Shown here: positions 17,102 through 25,558 of the stretch, one piece after another
Position numbering within the stretch: position 1 is the stretch's first letter
Layout: each line of letters begins with the position of its first letter
Source: an uncultured Lachnospiraceae bacterium
Lineage (GTDB): Bacteria > Bacillota > Clostridia > Lachnospirales > Lachnospiraceae
Direction: 5' to 3'
Length of the DNA: 64,000 nucleotides
Assembly: GCA_900542015.1 (NCBI GenBank)
Contig: UQLY01000007.1
Coordinates: forward strand, 96,545 to 160,544
Made by a program: the position numbers and the translations under genes
Notes under the pieces: generated by a model
Told to the model about the DNA's origin: nothing
The model's input: only the letters and a program-made list of their open reading frames with translations
Databases searched by the model: none

Positions 17102-17137
17102 CGGAGACAATGATCTGGTTATTGTCTCCGCTTTTTT
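17102..17137 (+). terminator. Terminator or attenuator in the symporter leader
   Basis: Stem CGGAGACAAT / ATTGTCTCCG with a 9-base loop and a T-run. It lies just downstream of the promoter at 17061 and about 60 bases before the symporter gene, so it either attenuates that gene or yields a transcript of about 40 bases. It could also end read-through from the LTA-synthase-like gene. Confidence 0.8.
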
Positions 17138-17199
17138 ATGGCAACATCACGAAAAGGAAGCTGTCCTGAAAAAGCAAATAAGACGAAAGGGATGAGAAA

Positions 17200-18606
17200 A
17201 TGGATAAAGTAAATGAAATTGTAAAAATGGTGGATGATTTTGTCTGGGGTCCGGTCATGCTGGTTTTATTGGTCGGCACAGGCATTTTCCTTACGATCAG
17301 AACCGGATTTTTGCCGTGGAGAAATCTTCCTTATGCGCTGAAAAGCACGCTGAGCAAGGAAGCGAGAAAGAAAACCCGCGGAGAGGGAGATGTATCTCCG
17401 TTCTCGGCATTGACGACCGCGTTAGCGGCGACGATCGGCACCGGAAATATCGTCGGCGTCGCGACGGCGATGGTCAGCGGCGGTCCCGGGGCGCTTGTAT
17501 GGATGTGGATTTCCGCGGCGTTCGGATTGACTTCCAAATTCAGTGAATGTATGCTCGCAATCAAATACAGGGAGAAAAACGCAAAGGGCGAAATGTCCGG
17601 CGGTCCCATGTATACCATGAAAAAAGCGATTAAATGGAAACCCCTCGGCAATGTGCTGGGATGGCTGTTCGCCTTATTTGCAGTGGTTGCCTCTTTCGGA
17701 ATCGGAAATATGACACAGGCAAATTCCATTTCCTCCTCTATGAAAGAAACCTGGTCGGTTCCCACCTGGGTAACGGGCGTCGTAATTACGATCCTTGCGC
17801 TGGTCATTATCGTAGGCGGTATTAAGACGATTTCCAAAGTGTCTTCCGTAGTCGTACCGTTTATGGCAATCTTTTATGTAATCGGCGGTCTGCTTGTCAT
17901 TATTCTGAATTATCAGAATATTCCGGAAGGAGTCGCGCTGATTTTCAAATGCGCTTTCAGCGTTAAGTCCGTAACCGGCGGCGTGCTCGGCACGATCACG
18001 GCGTCCATGATGAACGGAATGCGTTTCGGCGTCGCAAGGGGCGTTTTCTCCAATGAAGCGGGTATGGGTTCCGCGGCGATTACGGCGGCTGCGGCGACGA
18101 CCGATCATCCGGTGCGCCAGGGCTATATCAATATGACGGGTACTTTCTGGGATACCATTGTTGTCTGCACGATTACGGGTCTTGCCATTGCCAGCTCCGG
18201 CGTGCTTGGCAGCACGGATGCGGCGGGAGAACTGGTGACGGGCTCCGCGCTGACCATTGCGGCGTTTAAGACCGCCCTCGGTCCCGTCGGCGGATGGCTG
18301 GTTACGATCAGTATTGCGCTGTTTGCCTTTTCGACCATTCTCGGCTGGGAATATCACGGCGAGAAGGCGTTTGAATACTTATTCGGTTCCCACAAGTTTA
18401 ATATGGTTTACAGAATCGTATTCTCCCTGATCGTATATGTGGGAGCGACGGCTACTTTGGATCTGGTATGGAACCTGTCCGATATTGCCAACGCGCTGAT
18501 GGCGATCCCGAACCTGATCTGTATGCTGTTGTTAAGCGGCGAGATCGCAAGGGATATGAAGGATTTCCAGATTATCTTAAAAGAAGAAAAATCGGCGGGC
18601 AAATAA
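17200..18606 (+). CDS. Sodium:alanine symporter (AGCS family)
   Basis: 468 residues with 10-11 hydrophobic helices. The AGCS signatures are clear: ALAATIGTGNIVGVATA (sodium and substrate site), GGPMYTMKKA, MRFGVARGVFSNEAGMGS and LGWEYHGEKAFEYLFG. The family imports alanine or glycine with sodium or protons. It is flanked by terminators on both sides and so is a single-gene unit with its own promoter. The specific amino acid is not determinable from the sequence. Confidence 0.93.
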   Translation: MDKVNEIVKMVDDFVWGPVMLVLLVGTGIFLTIRTGFLPWRNLPYALKSTLSKEARKKTRGEGDVSPFSALTTALAATIGTGNIVGVATAMVSGGPGALVWMWISAAFGLTSKFSECMLAIKYREKNAKGEMSGGPMYTMKKAIKWKPLGNVLGWLFALFAVVASFGIGNMTQANSISSSMKETWSVPTWVTGVVITILALVIIVGGIKTISKVSSVVVPFMAIFYVIGGLLVIILNYQNIPEGVALIFKCAFSVKSVTGGVLGTITASMMNGMRFGVARGVFSNEAGMGSAAITAAAATTDHPVRQGYINMTGTFWDTIVVCTITGLAIASSGVLGSTDAAGELVTGSALTIAAFKTALGPVGGWLVTISIALFAFSTILGWEYHGEKAFEYLFGSHKFNMVYRIVFSLIVYVGATATLDLVWNLSDIANALMAIPNLICMLLLSGEIARDMKDFQIILKEEKSAGK

Positions 18607-18665
18607 AAAAGCCGTGCGCGGCGGTTCTTTGCTGAATTGTAAAAAGAAAATTAAAAAGAAAAGCG

Positions 18666-18712
18666 TAAGTACCTTTGGGGGAAGAAATTCTTACAAAGGT
18701 ACTTATTTTTTT
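18666..18712 (+). terminator. Intrinsic terminator after the symporter
   Basis: Perfect stem TAAGTACCTTTG / CAAAGGTACTTA followed by seven T. Confidence 0.88.
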
Positions 18713-18760
18713 GTAACCGTTATGTTATGATAAATTATTATAAGGATAAAGGTGATAGCT

Positions 18761-19063
18761 ATGACGGATAATTCGTTCGCAGATGTAAAAATTCATAATG
18801 AGATTGAGTTTTGTGTGGTCCGTGATCCGGAGGTTAAGAAAAAAATCGAGCGTGCGTTTCTGAATAACAGGATATCCTATTACGAAAAGTGGGACGAGCC
18901 CTCTTTTTTGGGCAGAATATTTGGAGACGGCAGCCGCACACGGTGTATTTTGTGTATCAACAGTATGCAGGCGGAAAAAGCAGGTGAATTATTGGAGGAG
19001 CTTCATTTGGATAAGGAAGAGGTCGAAATGATAATGAAGAGAGTAGACCGGACTTACTTTTAG
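18761..19063 (+). CDS. Small conserved protein, DUF2007-like in layout
   Basis: A 100-residue soluble protein. The layout, an N-terminal strand (IEFCVVRDPEV), a helix (KKKIERAFLNNRISYY), a strand with RCILCINSMQ and a C-terminal helix (AEKAGELLEEL), suggests a ferredoxin-like fold similar to DUF2007 signal-transducing-type proteins, though I would not assign it. The ATG at 18761 is chosen because AAAGGTG is eight bases upstream; a GTG at 18752 overlaps that site. It is separated by 10 bases from the NYN gene and is probably co-transcribed with it. Confidence 0.65.
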   Translation: MTDNSFADVKIHNEIEFCVVRDPEVKKKIERAFLNNRISYYEKWDEPSFLGRIFGDGSRTRCILCINSMQAEKAGELLEELHLDKEEVEMIMKRVDRTYF

Positions 19064-19073
19064 GAGGTAGACC

Positions 19074-19994
19074 ATGGAAGAGAAGAGATTCGCCCTGTTA
19101 ATCGATTCCGATAACGTATCGGCGGAATATGTGCAGAAAATACTGGATGAGCTGACCAAATACGGCATTGTGACGATCAAGAGAATATACGGCGACTGGA
19201 CGAGGAGCAACAGCAACAAATGGAAAAACGTACTGTTATCCAAATCCATTCAGCCCATGCAGCAATTCGCTTATACCAACGGAAAAAACGCGACGGATTC
19301 CTTTATGATCATCGACGCGATGGATATTCTCTATTCCGACAATGTAGAGGGGTTCTGCCTGGTGACCAGCGACAGCGACTTTACAAGGCTGGCGTGCAGG
19401 CTGCGGGAAGCGGGCAAAAACGTGATCGGCATGGGCGAGACAAAAACGCCGGAAGCATTTGTCAGCGCCTGCGACCGTTTCATTTATCTGAACAACATTT
19501 CCGGCAAGGAAGAGGACGAAAAAGAGAAAAAGCATGTCCGGTCCATGAAATCCATTGAAAAGGCGATCGTGGAAATTCTGGATGAAAACGAGGATGCGGG
19601 CAAGCCGATGACCAACATCGGAGAGGTCGGAAGCAGACTGTTGAAGAAATACCCCGATTTTGACGTGCGAAACTACGGTTATACCAAGTTTTCCACATTC
19701 TGCGAAGGCTTAAAGACGGTCAAGATCCACCGCAACAACAATATTATCTCGTTGATCAACGCATCGAGACTGGATGCGGATCTGGAAGGGCTGATTATAA
19801 AGCTCGTGGAGGAAAAGGGCGGAAAAGTGGATCTGAGCCTGCTCTCTCAGGAATTAAAGAATCAGATTCCGGGATTTTCGGTTAAAAATTACGGTTTTTC
19901 CCAGTTTAAGAAGTTTATCAAGAGCTTTCCTTCCCTGACCCTGGAAACCGATAAGGAAAATAATGTCAATTATGTAAAAACGGGCGGGAAATAA
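19074..19994 (+). CDS. NYN (PIN-like) nuclease domain protein with two OST-HTH/LOTUS domains
   Basis: 306 residues. The NYN domain (about 1-145) has the acidic sites of PIN-like nucleases: RFALLIDSDNVS, ATDSFMIIDAMDIL and LVTSDSDFTRLA, followed by VIGMGETKTP. Two OST-HTH/LOTUS winged-helix modules follow, near 160-230 (ending FDVRNYGYTKFSTFCE) and near 236-300 (ending FSVKNYGFSQFKKFIK). LOTUS domains bind RNA, often G-rich or structured, so the protein is probably an RNA-directed or RNA-regulating nuclease. AGGAGG precedes the start. Target unknown. Confidence 0.9.
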   Translation: MEEKRFALLIDSDNVSAEYVQKILDELTKYGIVTIKRIYGDWTRSNSNKWKNVLLSKSIQPMQQFAYTNGKNATDSFMIIDAMDILYSDNVEGFCLVTSDSDFTRLACRLREAGKNVIGMGETKTPEAFVSACDRFIYLNNISGKEEDEKEKKHVRSMKSIEKAIVEILDENEDAGKPMTNIGEVGSRLLKKYPDFDVRNYGYTKFSTFCEGLKTVKIHRNNNIISLINASRLDADLEGLIIKLVEEKGGKVDLSLLSQELKNQIPGFSVKNYGFSQFKKFIKSFPSLTLETDKENNVNYVKTGGK

Positions 19995-20008
19995 GGAGGT
20001 TTTTGCAT

Positions 20009-21313
20009 ATGAGAATGTATGACCTGATTATGAAAAAAAGAAACGGCGGAGTTTTGAGCCGGGAGGAAATCCGGTTTATGATCAGCCGTTATACGGACGG
20101 TCAGATCCCGGATTATCAGATGTCCGCTATGATGATGGCGGTTTATTTCCGGGGGATGAACGAAGAAGAGACGCTCAACCTGACTATGGCTATGGCAGAA
20201 AGCGGAGAAATCCTGGATTTATCTTCGATTCACGGCATTAAGGTGGACAAGCACAGCACCGGCGGCGTCGGCGACAAAACTTCTCTTGCCCTTGCGCCCA
20301 TGGTGGCAGCGTGCGGGATTCCCGTGGCGAAAATGAGCGGCAGAGGGCTGGGGCATACGGGCGGCACTATCGATAAGCTGGAAAGCTTTCCGGGCTTTTC
20401 CACGGCGCTTGACGGGGAACGGTTTATCCGGCAGGTCAATGAGATCGGGATCGCCATAATGGGACAGACGAAGGATCTTGCTCCGGCGGATAAAAAGCTG
20501 TACGCCCTACGGGACGTGACGGCGACCGTGGACAATATGTCCTTAATCGCCAGCTCGATTATGAGCAAAAAGCTTGCCTCCGGCGCGGATGCGATTGTGC
20601 TGGATGTCAAAACGGGAAGCGGCGCTTTTATGAAGTCCGAAGAGGACGCATTTGCCCTTGCAGAAGAAATGGTACGAATCGGCAACGGAGCCGGCAGGCG
20701 TACGAGCGCCGTTGTATCCGATATGGATCAGCCCCTGGGCTTTGCCGTGGGCAACGCTTTGGAAGTAAAAGAGGCGATCGATACGCTGAAGGGAAACGGA
20801 CCGAAGGATTTCTTAAAGCTGTGCCTGACCCTCGGGGCGGAAATGGTTGTTGCGGGAGGAAAGGCGGAAAATGCCGGACAGGCGGAAGAGATGCTGCTGC
20901 AAAAAATCGCGGACGGCAGCGCGCTGTCAAAGCTTTCGCAGTTTGTAGAGGCGCAGGGAGGCGACAGCGCTTATGTGTACGAACCGGAAAGGCTGCCCCG
21001 GGCGAAGTTTACCTGTGAAGTAAAGGCGGAGCGGGACGGATATCTTTCCCATATCGACTGCGATCAGGTGGGGATTTGTTCGCTGATCTTAGGCGGCGGC
21101 AGGGAAACCAAAGACAGCGATATTGATCTAAGCGTCGGGCTCGTGCTTGCCAAAAAAGTCGGAGAACCGGTCCAAAAAGGCGATGTCCTTGCCACGCTGC
21201 ACGGAAACAGCGAGGATAAGCTGACCGAGGCGGCTGCCCGGTACCGGGAAGCGTGTCATATCGGAGGCGAACGGATTGCGCGCCCGAAGTTTATCAAAGG
21301 TATTATTCGCTGA
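20009..21313 (+). CDS. pdp: Pyrimidine-nucleoside phosphorylase
   Basis: 434 residues from the ATG at 20009, which has AAGGAGG upstream. It cleaves thymidine, uridine or deoxyuridine with phosphate to give the base and (deoxy)ribose 1-phosphate. Motifs: KVDKHSTGGVGDKTSLAL (phosphate-binding loop), SGRGLGHTGGTIDKLES (family signature) and KTGSGAFM. The three-domain length is standard. It has a 14-base gap to the NYN gene and no separate promoter was seen. Uridine and thymidine phosphorylases are hard to separate by eye, so the broad name is used. Confidence 0.93.
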   Translation: MRMYDLIMKKRNGGVLSREEIRFMISRYTDGQIPDYQMSAMMMAVYFRGMNEEETLNLTMAMAESGEILDLSSIHGIKVDKHSTGGVGDKTSLALAPMVAACGIPVAKMSGRGLGHTGGTIDKLESFPGFSTALDGERFIRQVNEIGIAIMGQTKDLAPADKKLYALRDVTATVDNMSLIASSIMSKKLASGADAIVLDVKTGSGAFMKSEEDAFALAEEMVRIGNGAGRRTSAVVSDMDQPLGFAVGNALEVKEAIDTLKGNGPKDFLKLCLTLGAEMVVAGGKAENAGQAEEMLLQKIADGSALSKLSQFVEAQGGDSAYVYEPERLPRAKFTCEVKAERDGYLSHIDCDQVGICSLILGGGRETKDSDIDLSVGLVLAKKVGEPVQKGDVLATLHGNSEDKLTEAAARYREACHIGGERIARPKFIKGIIR

Positions 21314-21333
21314 CTGCGCTCATATACTTTACC

Positions 21334-21633
21334 ATGAGCAGATTAAACCATAAAAAAATCAAAATCGTACAGGCGGCAAAAGAGCAGATGACGGATACGT
21401 TAAAGCTGCCGAAAGAACTGGTAAACGGCGACAGCGTCATTACAATAAGAGGAAGCGGGGAGCTGTTTATTGAAAATTACCGTGGGATTCTGGAATGCTC
21501 CGAGACCCTGATCTGGGTATCCACCAAAAATTTCAGGCTGTGCATTGAAGGCAAAAACTTATCCGTTGCTTATTACACCAACGATGAAATGAAAGTAAAC
21601 GGAAATATAGAACAGATTTCATTTATGGAGTGA
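21334..21633 (+). CDS. yqfC: Sporulation protein YqfC (YabP/YqfC family)
   Basis: A 99-residue protein of the YabP/YqfC family: LPKELVNGDSVITIRG, then the conserved IENYRGILECSE core and NFRLCIEGKNLSVAYYTND. In Bacillus the gene is sigma-E controlled in the mother cell and linked to spore formation. The ATG at 21334 gives the family length; the frame is open upstream into the phosphorylase gene but without related sequence, and no clear ribosome site is seen. Next to yqfD, as in other spore formers, which supports the identity. Confidence 0.9.
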   Translation: MSRLNHKKIKIVQAAKEQMTDTLKLPKELVNGDSVITIRGSGELFIENYRGILECSETLIWVSTKNFRLCIEGKNLSVAYYTNDEMKVNGNIEQISFME

Positions 21634-21640
21634 GTGGCAG

Positions 21641-22855
21641 ATGCTTTCAATCATCAGATTTCTTCGCGGGTATGTCAGCGTGTACCTTACGGGGTTTTCT
21701 CCGGAACGGTTTATGAATTTATGCAATAATCACCAGATAGAGCTTTGGAACGTGGAACCGGACCGGGACGGGTATACGTTTTATATGTACGTGGACGGGT
21801 TTTTAAACTGTAAAGAATTTTTGAGGAAAACAAAGACAAAGGTAGTGGTCAGAAAGAAACTGGGACTACCTTTTTTATTGTTCCGGTACCGGAAGCGGAA
21901 ATTGTTTTTTGCAGGGCTTTTGGGCTGTTTTGCCGCGCTGTTTCTCGCCACCCGGTTTATCTGGGCGTTTGAAATCAGCGGGAACCGCCAGTTTACCGAC
22001 GAGATGTTTCTGCGCTTTCTGGAAGAGCAAAACGTCTCTTACGGCATGTCCATCGACGATCTGGACATCGACGCCTTTGAGAAGAAGCTGCGGGAGGAAT
22101 ATGATTATATTACATGGGCTTCGGCAAAAATCGAAGGGACGAAGCTGCATGTGACGATCAAGGAAAACGAGGTCGGGACCGGAACGGAAACGGTGCAGAC
22201 GGAAAGCGGGGACCTGCGCGCCACGGTCAGCGGCAACGTGGTGTCCATGGTCACAAGAGCGGGCGTGCCGGCGGTAAAAAACGGGGATTACGTAAACGAA
22301 GGGGACGTGGTTATTTCGGGAATCGTGCCGATTATGAACGACGATGAGACGATGCGGACCTATCATGAAGTCAGGGCGGACGGAGACGTGACCATTGAAA
22401 GCGTCTTAGCATACCGGGATGAGCTGGCGCTTGCCTATGAGAAAAAGGTGTATACGGGCAATTCCGACCGGGCGCTTGTCCTTGGATTGAAGGATAAGGA
22501 GTTTAAAATCGGATTTTTGAATCTGGAGGGGGATTATGAAACCCTGTCCGTCAGAAAACAGGTAAGGCTTTTGGATAATCTGTATCTGCCTGTTATTTAC
22601 GGGCATAATGATTATATCGAATACCGGATGGTGGAGAGCACCTATACAAAAGAAGAGGCTGCCGCAATTTTAAATGACCGATTTTGCCGCTTTTGCGAAA
22701 CTTTAGAAGAAAAAGGGGTTCAAATAATGCAAAAAGATGTTAAAATAAATAATACAGGGGATAAAGTGGTCATGAGCGGCACTCTGACGGTCAGAGAAAA
22801 CGGGGTCTCTTTATCGCCGATTACAGAATTTCCCGAGGAGAACGGCATTGAGTGA
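21641..22855 (+). CDS. yqfD: Sporulation protein YqfD
   Basis: 404 residues. N-terminal soluble part with LRGYVSVYLTGFSPERFMNL and the KTKTKVVVRKKLGLPF segment, one membrane helix (about 89-105), then a large domain with FEISGNRQFTDEMFL, a POTRA-like strand-helix unit, and repeated TIKENE and GDYVNEGDVVISG motifs typical of YqfD. It is associated with the spore-forming cell, probably as a mother-cell membrane protein under sigma-E in Bacillus. The end overlaps the phoH gene by eight bases. Confidence 0.92.
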   Translation: MLSIIRFLRGYVSVYLTGFSPERFMNLCNNHQIELWNVEPDRDGYTFYMYVDGFLNCKEFLRKTKTKVVVRKKLGLPFLLFRYRKRKLFFAGLLGCFAALFLATRFIWAFEISGNRQFTDEMFLRFLEEQNVSYGMSIDDLDIDAFEKKLREEYDYITWASAKIEGTKLHVTIKENEVGTGTETVQTESGDLRATVSGNVVSMVTRAGVPAVKNGDYVNEGDVVISGIVPIMNDDETMRTYHEVRADGDVTIESVLAYRDELALAYEKKVYTGNSDRALVLGLKDKEFKIGFLNLEGDYETLSVRKQVRLLDNLYLPVIYGHNDYIEYRMVESTYTKEEAAAILNDRFCRFCETLEEKGVQIMQKDVKINNTGDKVVMSGTLTVRENGVSLSPITEFPEENGIE

Positions 22856-23864
22856 TTTTACGATGTTAATGGATATGGATACGGCTTCCATGCAAAAGCT
22901 GTTTGGAGCAGGCGACGCTTATATCCGCAAGGTGGAGGATGAATTTGGCGTGTCCGTGGTCAACAGGGACGGAGCCGTCAAGATTTCCGGCGAAAAGGAA
23001 AATGTAAAAAAAGTATATAAACTGTTGGGCGAATTATTGCAGATTTCCCATAAAGGGACGGAAATAGAAGAACAAAGCGTTAATTACGCCGTCATGATGA
23101 GCAAGGAAAACGAAGACGACGGGCTGCTTACCATGGATGAAAACTGTATCTGCCATACGATCAGCGGCAAACCCATACAGCCAAAGACGCTGGGACAGAA
23201 AAAATACGTGCAGGCGATGAAGGACCATATGATCGTATTCGGCTTGGGACCCGCGGGAACCGGAAAAACCTTCCTTGCGATGGCGATGGCGATTACGGCT
23301 TTCAGAAATAACCAGGTAGGCAGGATCATTCTCACAAGACCCGCCATTGAAGCGGGGGAAAAGCTGGGATTTCTGCCGGGAGACCTGCAGAGCAAGGTAG
23401 ACCCTTATTTAAGACCCTTATATGACGCGCTGTATCAGATTATGGGAGCGGAGAGCTTCCAGAAAAATATGGAAAAAGGGCTGATAGAGGTAGCGCCCCT
23501 CGCCTATATGAGGGGGCGGACGTTGGACAACGCCTACATCATTCTCGACGAGGCGCAGAATACCACGGGCGCGCAGATGAAAATGTTTCTGACCCGAATC
23601 GGGTTCGGCTCCAAGGTGGTCATTACCGGAGACAGTTCTCAGAAGGATTTAAGCGCCGGGACAAGGTCGGGACTGGATATCGCCTCAAAGGTGCTTGCCG
23701 GCGTGGATGAAATCGCCTTCTGCAATCTGACGAGCAAGGATGTGGTAAGGCATCCTCTGGTGCAGAAAATCGTAAAAGCATATGAGGATTATGAGGAAAA
23801 AGAGGAACGCATGAAAAAGCGCCAGGGAAAAACAAGCGGGAAGGGTAAAAGAACGAAAGCATGA
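22848..23864 (+). CDS. phoH: PhoH-like ATPase
   Basis: 338 residues from the TTG at 22848. GAGGAG sits seven bases upstream of that TTG, whereas the first ATG at 22863 is too far away, so the TTG is preferred. An N-terminal KH-like module (EFGVSVVNRDGAVKISG) precedes the PhoH ATPase domain with Walker A GPAGTGKT (from residue 134) and Walker B IILDEAQN (Asp234-Glu235). PhoH proteins are helicase-like ATPases linked to RNA handling. It overlaps yqfD and the next gene, giving one translationally coupled operon. Confidence 0.92.
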   Translation: MSDFTMLMDMDTASMQKLFGAGDAYIRKVEDEFGVSVVNRDGAVKISGEKENVKKVYKLLGELLQISHKGTEIEEQSVNYAVMMSKENEDDGLLTMDENCICHTISGKPIQPKTLGQKKYVQAMKDHMIVFGLGPAGTGKTFLAMAMAITAFRNNQVGRIILTRPAIEAGEKLGFLPGDLQSKVDPYLRPLYDALYQIMGAESFQKNMEKGLIEVAPLAYMRGRTLDNAYIILDEAQNTTGAQMKMFLTRIGFGSKVVITGDSSQKDLSAGTRSGLDIASKVLAGVDEIAFCNLTSKDVVRHPLVQKIVKAYEDYEEKEERMKKRQGKTSGKGKRTKA

Positions 23865-25069
23865 GGGAGCAGAAGAAGGAGAAAAAGAGAAGTATATCGC
23901 GGGTCGTATGTTCGGTCGTGATTTTACTGGCAGGGCTTGCATGGACGGCACTGTCGGGATGGATGCTTCAAACGGAGTTTTCCGTGATCTGCCGCAATCT
24001 TCTGATTTCAGTGCTCGCTTCTTTTATCATTGTATTTTCCTATGTCGGTCAAAAAGAGGAGCGGCAGTTGTTTTCGTGGAACATAGGACATATGGGCAGA
24101 TATACGGCTGTCGTCTGCCTGACCGTTTTATTTTTCGCCGCAATGGGACAGGTTCCCTTTCCGGCGGCGCCGATTTCCGCGGCGGCGGTTGTATTGACGG
24201 TTTTTTCCGGCGGCGTCAGCGGTGTCTTCGGGTATCTTACCCTTGTTGTGCAATATAGTGTTTTATACGGGATTGATACTGAACAGATCGTTGCGCTGAT
24301 GTTGACGGGCATGGTCGGAGCCGTGTTGTTTTCCGGTCTGGACCGGGATTTTCGTTACGGAGGGTGTCTGTTTGCCTATCTGGTAGCCGATCTGGTGGTT
24401 TTCGCTTTGTTTTTTATGGCGGCGCAGACAGAGACGGCGCTCGGCGACGCCGCGCTGTATCTGGGCATTCAGTTGTTCGCGGCGCTGGTAGGACTTTTAT
24501 TGGTGCTTAAAGTATTCGGCAGTCTCTGTATTTACCGGGACGACGGCGCATTTTTGAGGATCAACGATCCCGAATACGGCTTGTTGGTACGGCTTAAGGA
24601 AGCGGACAGGGAAGCCTATTTCCATGCGATACATACGGCGTATCTTTCCGAAAAGGTGGCGCGAAAGATCGGGATTGATCCCGCCCTGACGAAAGCGGGA
24701 GGGTATTATCACAAAATCGGGCTGGTGCAGGGCAAGGATACGATACAAAATACGCTTCTGGTTGCGGCTGCGGACAAGTTTCCCCGGTCTCTGGTCCGTC
24801 TTTTGAAAGAATACGGGATCAAAAATACCAAAAGGGTTTCCAAGGAAGCCGCGGTGGTGCAGATTGCCGACGTGGTAGTCTCTTCAATATCCTATATGTT
24901 CAGGAAGGATTGCAACGCCGTGCTGGACTACGATAAGATTATCGATGTGATTATCAAGAAAAAGATCGAAAGCGGAGATTTTGATTACTGCCTGCTGACC
25001 ATGGAGGAGCTGTCAAAGATCAAAAAGTGCTTTGCGGAGGAGAAACTGTATTATGACTTTTTACGTTGA
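23861..25069 (+). CDS. Truncated, degenerate YqfF/PgpH-like HD membrane protein
   Basis: 402 residues: a short basic head, about seven membrane helices (25-230) and a C-terminal HD-like domain. The position between phoH and ybeY is that of yqfF (pgpH), whose product degrades c-di-AMP. Here the large extracellular domain between the first two helices is missing, and the HD motif reads YYHKIG (His284-Lys285) instead of YHDIGK, so the metal-binding Asp is lost. A His-rich YFHAIHTAYLSE segment survives near 253. Phosphodiesterase activity is therefore doubtful; it may be a sensor or scaffold. Overlaps phoH by ATGA. Confidence 0.75.
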   Translation: MREQKKEKKRSISRVVCSVVILLAGLAWTALSGWMLQTEFSVICRNLLISVLASFIIVFSYVGQKEERQLFSWNIGHMGRYTAVVCLTVLFFAAMGQVPFPAAPISAAAVVLTVFSGGVSGVFGYLTLVVQYSVLYGIDTEQIVALMLTGMVGAVLFSGLDRDFRYGGCLFAYLVADLVVFALFFMAAQTETALGDAALYLGIQLFAALVGLLLVLKVFGSLCIYRDDGAFLRINDPEYGLLVRLKEADREAYFHAIHTAYLSEKVARKIGIDPALTKAGGYYHKIGLVQGKDTIQNTLLVAAADKFPRSLVRLLKEYGIKNTKRVSKEAAVVQIADVVVSSISYMFRKDCNAVLDYDKIIDVIIKKKIESGDFDYCLLTMEELSKIKKCFAEEKLYYDFLR

Positions 25070-25550
25070 AAACGAGACGGACAAAGAATTTCCGTTTCCG
25101 CTGCAAGAGACTGCGGACCGGGTAATCCGCACGGCGCTCGCCTGCGAGGGTTGTCCCTATGAGGCGGAGTTAAGCCTTGTAATAACCGACGCCGAGGGCA
25201 TACGCGTTTACAACCGGGAGTACCGGGGCATCGACCGGGAGACGGACGTATTGTCGTTTCCGGGCGTGGATTATCCCAAACCGGGAGATTTTTCCATAGC
25301 GCGCTCAGACCCGAACAGCTATTTTAATCCGGAGACGGGAGAACTGTTATTGGGAGACATGATCTTGTGCAGGGACCGGGTATTATCACAGGCGGAGGAA
25401 TACGGACACAGCGTTTTGCGGGAATTTGCGTTTCTGATTGTCCACAGCGTGCTGCATCTTTTGGGTTATGATCATATGGAACAGGACGAGGAAGCGCTCA
25501 TGCGGCTTCATCAGGATAAAATTATGGAAGAGCTCAACATTCTTCGGTAA
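25053..25550 (+). CDS. ybeY: Endoribonuclease YbeY
   Basis: 165 residues. Metal-dependent RNase needed for 16S rRNA 3'-end maturation and ribosome quality control. The catalytic zinc site is HSVLHLLGYDH (His131, His135, His141), and DVLSFPG with the following GDMILC strand are family-typical. The ATG at 25053, with GGAGGAG ten bases upstream, gives the normal length and overlaps the preceding HD gene by 17 bases. Confidence 0.95.
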   Translation: MTFYVENETDKEFPFPLQETADRVIRTALACEGCPYEAELSLVITDAEGIRVYNREYRGIDRETDVLSFPGVDYPKPGDFSIARSDPNSYFNPETGELLLGDMILCRDRVLSQAEEYGHSVLREFAFLIVHSVLHLLGYDHMEQDEEALMRLHQDKIMEELNILR

Positions 25551-25558
25551 AGGGGTAC

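Noticed and set aside
18606..18665. GC-rich GCCGTGCGCGGC directly after the symporter as a terminator
   Set aside because: Short imperfect stem without a T-run; the strong terminator is at 18666.
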